From the NCBI GenBank assembly GCA_900313295.1, contig OMQS01000176.1, forward strand, positions 1 through 6,908: a stretch of DNA of 6,908 bases, given 5' to 3'. Of the stretch, positions 1 to 5,926 are shown in pieces. A program made the position numbers and the translations under genes. The stretch is from an uncultured Eubacteriales bacterium. GTDB taxonomy: Bacteria > Bacillota > Clostridia > Oscillospirales > Oscillospiraceae. The notes under the pieces are model-generated. The model was not told the origin of the DNA, searched no databases, and saw only the letters and a program-made list of their open reading frames with translations. Within the stretch, counting starts at the first letter, position 1. Each line of letters begins with the position of its first letter.

Positions 1-3000
1 ACCGTGGGCAGCAAGGTGGTCATTTATAACAACAATTCCAAGACCGCTATGGCCGCCGACGGCGGAAACGGCTCCATCAGCCAGTCCAGTGCCGTGGAGA
101 TCAAGGACGGCAAGCTCCTCTCCGGCAACGGCGCCGCCATCTTCGAGGTGCGGCAGAGCGGCCAATACTACCGCTTCTATAACGACACCTACGGCTATCT
201 CAGCGCCAGCGGCACCGGAACCGGCAACAAGGCGTACTATTCCATGACCGCCGACGAAAACGCCGACTGGCTCGTCCGCACCTGCTCCGGCAATGCGGGC
301 GGCTACGAGATGGAGAGCCGCACCGCCAAATTTAAGGGCTACAGCCAGTGGATGGAGTATTATGCCAATGGCTTCACGGTGTATTCTATGGATCCCAACA
401 AGGTCACCGACTACACCATCTACTCCTTTAACTTCTATCCCGTGGCGGATACCGTGGCCACCATCGGCGGCGTCGTGAATAACCCCGCCGTGGTCCTGGG
501 TGACCTGCCCGATGCCTATGTGGGCACGGACTATTCCTTCACCTTCACCGTGGACGCCCCCTTCGGCGTCAAGGGTGACGTGTCCGCCAAGCTCAATGGC
601 ACATCCCTCAGCGTCACTTTGGGCGAGGATGGCACCTACACCGTCACCATCCCCGCCGCCTCCGTCACGAGCGATAAGCTCACCGTGAACATCAGTGGCA
701 CGGACAATAAGGACATTCCCATCTCCGCCGCCGCTGATATAGCCGTCAAGGACGAGCCCGTCCTTGCCAATCCCTCCCCCGCCCGGGGCTTCCAGACCGG
801 CGACGACAAGCGCCCCACCATCAGCGTGGAGCTGACCAACGCCGGCGAGAACCCCACCATCATCATGACCGTGGCAGGTAAGCCCGTGAAGCCCACCTAC
901 GCAAACGGCAAGGTCACCTACACCCCCGCTGCCGATCTGTCCGACGGGCGCACGGAGGTCACCGTGAAAGCCACCCGCACCGACAGCAAGGAAGCCAGCT
1001 TCAACTGGTTCTTCACCGTGGGCAAAACCAAGTATCAGCACTACTTTGGCCAGCTCCACAGCCACACCCAGTATTCCGACGGCTCCGGTACGCTGGATTC
1101 CGCGCTGACCCACATCAAGAATCTGCCCGCCAGCGCCAACATCCAGTTCGTTGCCTTCACCGACCACTCCAACTATTTCGATAAAAATGGCGAGGCAAAT
1201 CCGGAGGGCTCTCTGTACGACATGAGCAAGGCCACCGAGTACAGCCGCGGCCTCTGGAGCGAGTACAAGGGCGCCATTGCCGACTTCAACGCCGTCAACG
1301 GCAGCTCCCTGCTGGCACTGGGCGGCTTTGAGATGACGTGGTCCGGCGGCCCCGGCCATATTAACACCTTCAATACCCCCGGCATCGTCTCCCGCAACAA
1401 TAAGACCCTGAATAATAAGACCGATGATGCGGGCATGAAGGCCTACTACGCTCTGCTGAGTCAGGCCGAGGGCGCTCAGTCCATCAGCCAGTTCAACCAC
1501 CCCGGCACCACCTTCGGCAACTTCAAGGATTTCAACTACTGGGATCCCGTCATCGACAGCCGTATGTACATGGTGGAGGTGGGTAACGGCGAGGGTCAGA
1601 TCGGCGCCGGCGGCTACTATCCCAGCTATGAGCAGTACATCATGGCGCTGGATAAGGGCTGGCACCTGGCCCCCACCAACAACCAGGATAACCACAAGGG
1701 CAAGTGGGGCAACGCCAACGACGCCCGCGACGTTATCATCACCGACGACTTCTCCGAGGCGGGCATCTACGAGGCCATCCGCGCTCTGCGTATGTATGCC
1801 ACCGAGGATAAGAATCTGGAGCTGACCTACACCGTCAACGGGCTTATGATGGGCTCCAGCATCACCGAGATCCCCGATAAGCTGAATGTCGAGGTCACCG
1901 TCAACGATCCCGACGTCTCCGACTCCATCGCCAAGGTGGAGGTGGTGGCCAACTCCGGTAAGGTGGCCTACACCTGGGATAACGCCGCCCAGCTCAGGAG
2001 CGGCAAGCTCTCCGCCACTCTGGACCCCAGCTACAGCTACTACTTCATCCGTGTCACCCAGAAAGACGGCGATCTGGCCGTCACCTCTCCTGTGTGGGTG
2101 GGCGAGAGCCTGAAGCTGGGTATCTCCAACATGGTCTGCGGTACCGCCACCCCCGTCACCGACGAGGAGCTGACTCTCACCACCACTTTCTTCAATAGTG
2201 AGGACAGCGATGCCACCATCAAGTCCCTGACCTACAGCATCGGCGGCACCGTCATCGGCACCGATAAGACCGGCTATACCATTGCCAAGAGCAGCACCCT
2301 GGATGTGCCCTTCAAGTATACCCCCACCGCCGCCCGGGTCTTTACCGTGCAGGTCACCGCCGTGGTGGAGCAGGGAAATAATGAGTACACCTTCACCAAG
2401 ACCGTCGACCTGGATGTTCTGAATGCCGACTCCCTGGTCTACATCGGCATCGACGCCTCCCACTATAACGAGTATGTCAACGGCAACTATAAGGACAGCA
2501 TGGGCAACTTCGGCAATCTTGCCGCAGACCACAGCGTCCGTACCGTCCAGCTGAACACCGGTGCGGATCTCATCGCTGCCTGCTCCAATCCCAAGTATAA
2601 GGCTCTCATCCTCACCGCCCCCAGCCGCCGCCTGGCGGATGCCCAGACCAATCCCAAGACCTACTCCGATGCGGAGCTCAAGGCTCTGGCTGCCTTCAAC
2701 GCCGCCGGGGGAACGGTCATCCTGGCCGGCTGGAGCGACAACTATGAGAACTACGAGGTCATTCAGAAGAATCCCGACATCAAACATATGGCCGAGACCC
2801 AGAACGATGTGCTGAAGGCCCTGGGCTCCAGCCTCCGCATCAGCGACGATGCTACCTACGATGATGTTCGCAGCGCCGCCGACGGTGTGGATAAGTGGAG
2901 ACTCTACTTCAGCACCTATAACACGGATAACTTCCTCACAAGCGGCGTCATCGTGGACGCTGACCACCCCTACGACAAGCTGTACACCGAGCGCTTCAGC

Positions 3001-4089
3001 CACTACGGCGGCGCCTCCATCTATGCCGTGGACGCAAATGGCAACCCCGCCTCCACTCTGCCCTCCACCGTCTCCCCTGTGGTCTACGGCCACGCCACCA
3101 CCTATTCAATCGATGTGGATAAGGACGGCAAGGGCGGCGCAGGCACCCCCAAGTACACCTATGCCGAAAACGACAACCGCCTGCTGGTCATGGCCACCGA
3201 GCAGCTGGCGGGCAAGGGCCTCATCGTGGTCTCCGGCGCGGCCTTCATGTCCAACTTCGAGGTCCAGGCCCAGCTGGATAACGGCGCTGAGAAGAACTAT
3301 TCCAACTATCGCATCTGCGAGAATCTGGTCAGCTATCTCAACCCCGTGCAGCTCAGCACTATCGACCAGATCCATCAGCAGCCCGAGGAGGGCTTCAAGT
3401 ACACCGTGGAGGGCATCGTCACCTCCAACGCCTCCGGCCACGATAAGGATACCGCCTTCTTCGATTGCATCTATATCCAGGATGAAACCGGCGGCATCAA
3501 CTGCTTCCCCGTGGCAGGGGACTTCAAGATCGGCGACCGCGTCCGCGTGTCCGGCACCACCAGCTCCTATCAGGGCGAGCGGCAGCTGGCCGTGACCAAG
3601 ATCGAGAAGATCGGCGAGGGCACCCCCGTGCAGCCCAAGGTGGTCACCGCCACCCAGGTGAATGACCTCTCCGTGCTGGGTCAGCTCATCACCCTAAAGG
3701 GACACGTCACCGCCATCGAGATGGCCGAGGGCAAGGTGCAGACCATCCTCGTGAAGGATGCCCACGGCAAGGTAGCCCGCGTGTTCATCGACGGCTACAT
3801 CTGCTCCGACACCGAGGTGAAGGATCTCAAGGTGGGCTGCGAGATCGCGGCCACCGGTCTGGCCTCCTATGACAACACCTTCGTCCTGGCCGACGGCACC
3901 GCCATAGCGCCCCGCATCCGCATCAGCAATCGGGCAGACGTGGTCTGCACCGCCTGCACCTGCGGTGAGAGCGGCGGCGACACGCCCAAGACCGGCGACA
4001 GCGCGCACATGGTGCTGTGGGTGTCCATGATGACCGTCACGGCTCTGGCCGGCGCAGCCATGGTGCTCACCAAGAAGCGCCGCAGCTGA
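1..4089 (+). CDS. Wall-anchored multidomain PHP (CehA/McbA-type) metallohydrolase, 5'-partial
   Basis: The frame is open through base 1 and no signal peptide is visible, so the true start lies upstream; the GTG at base 4 is only the first possible start codon in view (numbering below starts there, 1361 residues). Modules: about 1-145, beta-rich, ricin/trefoil-like; 150-340, two Ig-like segments; 345-610, PHP domain; 610-705, beta segment typical after CehA-type PHP domains; 706-806, CARDB-like; 810-1115, GATase1/DUF4350-like alpha/beta fold; 1116-1314, two OB-fold-like units; 1327-1361, sortase signal. The PHP metal ligands look complete: H352-x-H354 and D359 (LHSHTQYSDG), D387-H388 (FTDHSN), E443, H452, H499 (FNHPG), D562-x-H564 (QDNH). 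PHP proteins are mostly metal-dependent phosphoesterases. Inference: an exported surface phosphoesterase, possibly acting on nucleotides or nucleic acid given the OB folds; the substrate is unknown. The PHP and surface-anchoring calls are strong, and the boundaries of the other modules are approximate. Confidence 0.88.
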   Translation, partial: TVGSKVVIYNNNSKTAMAADGGNGSISQSSAVEIKDGKLLSGNGAAIFEVRQSGQYYRFYNDTYGYLSASGTGTGNKAYYSMTADENADWLVRTCSGNAGGYEMESRTAKFKGYSQWMEYYANGFTVYSMDPNKVTDYTIYSFNFYPVADTVATIGGVVNNPAVVLGDLPDAYVGTDYSFTFTVDAPFGVKGDVSAKLNGTSLSVTLGEDGTYTVTIPAASVTSDKLTVNISGTDNKDIPISAAADIAVKDEPVLANPSPARGFQTGDDKRPTISVELTNAGENPTIIMTVAGKPVKPTYANGKVTYTPAADLSDGRTEVTVKATRTDSKEASFNWFFTVGKTKYQHYFGQLHSHTQYSDGSGTLDSALTHIKNLPASANIQFVAFTDHSNYFDKNGEANPEGSLYDMSKATEYSRGLWSEYKGAIADFNAVNGSSLLALGGFEMTWSGGPGHINTFNTPGIVSRNNKTLNNKTDDAGMKAYYALLSQAEGAQSISQFNHPGTTFGNFKDFNYWDPVIDSRMYMVEVGNGEGQIGAGGYYPSYEQYIMALDKGWHLAPTNNQDNHKGKWGNANDARDVIITDDFSEAGIYEAIRALRMYATEDKNLELTYTVNGLMMGSSITEIPDKLNVEVTVNDPDVSDSIAKVEVVANSGKVAYTWDNAAQLRSGKLSATLDPSYSYYFIRVTQKDGDLAVTSPVWVGESLKLGISNMVCGTATPVTDEELTLTTTFFNSEDSDATIKSLTYSIGGTVIGTDKTGYTIAKSSTLDVPFKYTPTAARVFTVQVTAVVEQGNNEYTFTKTVDLDVLNADSLVYIGIDASHYNEYVNGNYKDSMGNFGNLAADHSVRTVQLNTGADLIAACSNPKYKALILTAPSRRLADAQTNPKTYSDAELKALAAFNAAGGTVILAGWSDNYENYEVIQKNPDIKHMAETQNDVLKALGSSLRISDDATYDDVRSAADGVDKWRLYFSTYNTDNFLTSGVIVDADHPYDKLYTERFSHYGGASIYAVDANGNPASTLPSTVSPVVYGHATTYSIDVDKDGKGGAGTPKYTYAENDNRLLVMATEQLAGKGLIVVSGAAFMSNFEVQAQLDNGAEKNYSNYRICENLVSYLNPVQLSTIDQIHQQPEEGFKYTVEGIVTSNASGHDKDTAFFDCIYIQDETGGINCFPVAGDFKIGDRVRVSGTTSSYQGERQLAVTKIEKIGEGTPVQPKVVTATQVNDLSVLGQLITLKGHVTAIEMAEGKVQTILVKDAHGKVARVFIDGYICSDTEVKDLKVGCEIAATGLASYDNTFVLADGTAIAPRIRISNRADVVCTACTCGESGGDTPKTGDSAHMVLWVSMMTVTALAGAAMVLTKKRRS
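3982..4089 (+). other. Sortase cell-wall sorting signal (TPKTGD, TM helix, basic tail)
   Basis: The C-terminus of the PHP protein has the tripartite sorting layout: TPKTGD (residues 1327-1332), a hydrophobic segment of about 20 residues (roughly 1335-1355, with LWVSMMTVTALAGAAMVL), then a basic tail KKRRS ending at the stop. The pentapeptide is TPKTG rather than LPXTG. Variants with a non-Leu first residue before PKTGD are familiar in clostridial surface proteins. It implies sec export followed by covalent linkage to peptidoglycan by a sortase encoded elsewhere. A short Gly/Ser-rich stretch and a Cys cluster sit directly before it. Confidence 0.9.
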
Positions 4090-4128
4090 CCGCTCGGGCT
4101 TAGGCAAAAGCAAAAGGCGCAATAAAAC

Positions 4129-4171
4129 AGAGGAGGGACTCCCCGCAGGGGAGCCCCTCCTCTTATTTTTT
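4129..4171. terminator. Bidirectional intrinsic terminator between convergent genes
   Basis: Arm AGAGGAGGG (4129-4137) pairs with CCCTCCTCT (4155-4163). After one A/C mismatch, CTCCCC (4139-4144) pairs with GGGGAG (4148-4153) around a GCA loop. On the + strand the stem is followed by TATTTTTT (4164-4171). On the - strand it is followed by a GTTTTATT tract (complement of 4121-4128). It lies 40 bp after the PHP gene stop and 27 bp beyond the nagB stop, so it can end both transcripts. The remainder of the 108-bp intergenic region (4090-4197) is A-rich and holds nothing else recognisable. Confidence 0.92.
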
Positions 4172-4197
4172 GAATGTTATAAAAAACGCGCCGCATA

Positions 4198-4917
4198 TCA
4201 CCCCGCCGCTGCGCGATCCATCACCAGCGTCAGATCCGGATGCAGCTGCAGAATGCTGGCAGGCACCTCCGGCGTCACGGGACCCCAAAAGGCTCTGCGC
4301 ACCGCCGCCTTCTTTTCCCGCCCGCTGGCGAGGATCAGCACCCGCCGCGCCTGCATGATCTGACCGATCCCCATGGTCAGCGCCTGCCTCGGCACCTGTC
4401 CGGATTCGGGAAAAAATCTGGCGTTGGCCTGAATGGTACTCTCCGCCAAGTCCACGCAGTGCGCCCCCACAGGGAAGCTGTCCGCCGGCTCATTGAACCA
4501 GATGTGGCCGTTGCTGCCGATGCCCAGCAGCTGCATGTCAATGCCGCCCATGCGCCGGATCAGCTCATCATAGCGCACGCACTCTGCCTCCGGATCCGCC
4601 GTGAGGCCGTCCGGCACATGGGTGTTGGCCATGTTGATGTTCACATGCTGAAAAAGATTCCGATTCATAAAGTACCGGTAGCTCTGGCTGTTTTCGGCGG
4701 GCAGCCCCAGATATTCGTCCAGATTCACGCTCTTCACGCCGCTGAAATCCAACTCCCCCGCCTTGAATCTCTCCACTAGGCACCGGTACAGCCCCACGGG
4801 CGTAGAGCCGGTGGCAAGGCCCAGCACGCTGTCCGGATGCAGCAATATCTGCGCCGCCATCAGCTCCGCCGCTTTGCGGCTCATGGCCGCGTAATCCTCC
4901 ATTATAAATATGCGCAT
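4198..4917 (-). CDS. nagB: Glucosamine-6-phosphate deaminase
   Basis: Converts glucosamine-6-phosphate to fructose-6-phosphate and ammonia in the cytoplasm, the step that feeds amino sugars into glycolysis. At 239 residues it matches the short, Bacillus-type enzymes and lacks the extra C-terminal segment of the longer allosteric E. coli form. Visible motifs: phosphate-binding GLATGSTP (33-40), catalytic Asp in NLDEYLGL (D67), active-site NGHIWFNEP (N136, H138, E143), STIQANARFF (160-169), SGREKK with the phosphate-contacting Lys (about K203), and the family ending ILQLHPDLTLVMD. An oddity is W140 where Gly or Ala normally stands. The ATG at 4917 is chosen because it gives the family N-terminus MRIFI and has a purine-rich ribosome site upstream. 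It is the last gene of the leftward cluster, 73 bp after the ROK kinase, and ends just before the shared terminator. Confidence 0.95.
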   Translation of the reverse strand: MRIFIMEDYAAMSRKAAELMAAQILLHPDSVLGLATGSTPVGLYRCLVERFKAGELDFSGVKSVNLDEYLGLPAENSQSYRYFMNRNLFQHVNINMANTHVPDGLTADPEAECVRYDELIRRMGGIDMQLLGIGSNGHIWFNEPADSFPVGAHCVDLAESTIQANARFFPESGQVPRQALTMGIGQIMQARRVLILASGREKKAAVRRAFWGPVTPEVPASILQLHPDLTLVMDRAAAG

Positions 4918-4922
4918 CTCAT

Positions 4923-4935
4923 CCCCCCCCTTCCT
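4923..4935 (-). promoter_or_regulatory. nagB ribosome binding site with G8 tract
   Basis: Read on the - strand the site is AGGAAGGGGGGGG followed by ATGAG and the nagB ATG. AAGGGGG can pair with the 16S anti-Shine-Dalgarno if one G-U pair is allowed, leaving about 8 nt to the ATG at 4917, which supports that start. Another ATG (4920-4922) lies 5 nt upstream in a different frame, only about 3 nt from the same pairing site. The run of eight G is unusual for a ribosome site. Confidence 0.65.
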
Positions 4936-4954
4936 GTATTTGCGCAGGCAAAAG

Positions 4955-4971
4955 GGGCGAATCCATCGCCC
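4955..4971 (-). terminator. Small intercistronic hairpin, terminator- or attenuator-like (weak)
   Basis: Read on the - strand: GGGCGA, loop TGGAT, TCGCCC, then CTTTTGCC, within the 73-bp gap between the ROK kinase and nagB. The 6-bp GC-rich stem is perfect, but only four T follow it, so full termination is doubtful. It may give partial read-through control or an RNA-stability boundary. A second 5-bp stem (TTTGC/GCAAA, 4939-4952) lies immediately downstream of it, before the nagB ribosome site. The structure is seen; the function is inferred. Confidence 0.35.
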
Positions 4972-4990
4972 TCTGCCGTTTTATCATGCG

Positions 4991-5926
4991 CTACTCTGCC
5001 AGCGCCGCCGCGCCCACGATGCCGGCCTCGTTGCCCATCTGCGCGGGGGCTATGACGGGCAGCGCCTCCGGACGCTTGTCAAAGCAGTTTTGCGCGACAT
5101 ACTCCCGCACCGGCGTCAGAATGCGGTCACCCTGTCGGCTGATGCCGCCGCCCACGAGGATCATCTCCGGCGCCAGAGCATTCACGATATTGGATATGCC
5201 CACTGCCAGATAGCGGCAGTACCGCTCCAGCACGACCTGCGCCGTCACGTCGCCCCGATCCGCCGCGTCAAAAACGCTCTTGCCGTCAATTTTATCCAGC
5301 CGGCTCAGCAGAGACTCCGGATGCTCTCTCGCGGCCTCCTCTGCCTGATGAACCAGCGCCGTGGCGGAGGCATACGCATCCCAGCACCCTCTGCGCCCGC
5401 AGAAGCACGGCCGGCTGCCCTCAAACTGCAGCATCATGTGCCCCATTTCGGCGCCGTTGCCTTTCAGACCGGAGTAAATTCTGCCGCCGAGGACGATGCC
5501 GCTGCCGATGCCTGTGCCAAGGGTCACGAGGACGATGTTCTCCCGCCCCTTGGCCGCGCCGGCCTTCACCTCCGCCAGCGCCGCGCAGTTTGCGTCGTTA
5601 TCAACCAGCACGGGAACGGGAAAATATTCTTTCAGCATATTTGCCAGCGGCAGATCCGTCCAGTCCATGCTGTAGCTGCGGTACACCACGCCGTTTTTCT
5701 CGTCGCAGGTGCCCGGAGCGCCCACGCCGATGCCGGCGCAGTCTTCCACCCGAATGCCCGCTTGCTCCAGCACCGTGTTCACCGCCTGCGCCATGGTGGC
5801 GATCACCTGCTCCGCAGGCCGCCGCGCCTCGGTGGGCACGGTGGTATACGAGATAATTTCGTAGTCCTCGTTCACCACACCCACGGCGATATTGGTGCCG
5901 CCCAAGTCAATGCCTACCCGATACAC
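4991..5926 (-). CDS. ROK-family sugar kinase (glucokinase / N-acetyl-hexosamine kinase type)
   Basis: An ATP-dependent cytoplasmic kinase that phosphorylates a hexose or N-acetylated/amino hexose at O6. Its 311 residues are the usual ROK length. Motifs: phosphate-binding DLGGTN (7-12); DNDANCAALAE with catalytic Asp D111; ROK signature TLGTGIGSGIVLGGRIYSG (135-153); ExGH as EMGH (160-163, His is a zinc ligand); zinc-binding CFCGRRGC (C174, C176, C181); GGGIS (259-263). The residue two after the last zinc Cys is Asp (D183), where Glu is usual. The start is GTG at 5926, preceded by GGAGGG at a 6-nt spacing, and begins MYRVGIDLGGTN as expected for the family. It overlaps the upstream SIS gene by 13 nt, so the two are probably translationally coupled. 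Glucose, glucosamine, GlcNAc and ManNAc cannot be told apart from sequence; the downstream nagB favours an amino sugar, by inference. Confidence 0.93.
   Translation of the reverse strand: MYRVGIDLGGTNIAVGVVNEDYEIISYTTVPTEARRPAEQVIATMAQAVNTVLEQAGIRVEDCAGIGVGAPGTCDEKNGVVYRSYSMDWTDLPLANMLKEYFPVPVLVDNDANCAALAEVKAGAAKGRENIVLVTLGTGIGSGIVLGGRIYSGLKGNGAEMGHMMLQFEGSRPCFCGRRGCWDAYASATALVHQAEEAAREHPESLLSRLDKIDGKSVFDAADRGDVTAQVVLERYCRYLAVGISNIVNALAPEMILVGGGISRQGDRILTPVREYVAQNCFDKRPEALPVIAPAQMGNEAGIVGAAALAE

Noticed and set aside
4..6. GTG as the start codon of the PHP protein
   Set aside because: The frame is already open at base 1, no ribosome site can be seen, and a sortase-anchored protein needs a signal peptide, which is absent. 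The gene is cut by the window edge.
2849..3595. + strand open frame (248 codons) inside the PHP gene in another frame
   Set aside because: Its Ser/Pro/Thr/Arg-rich composition is typical of an out-of-frame reading of GC-rich coding DNA, and the overlapping main frame has coherent domains.
4240..4779. + strand open frame (179 codons) opposite nagB
   Set aside because: It is antisense to a fully conserved NagB, has low-complexity composition and shows no family motif.
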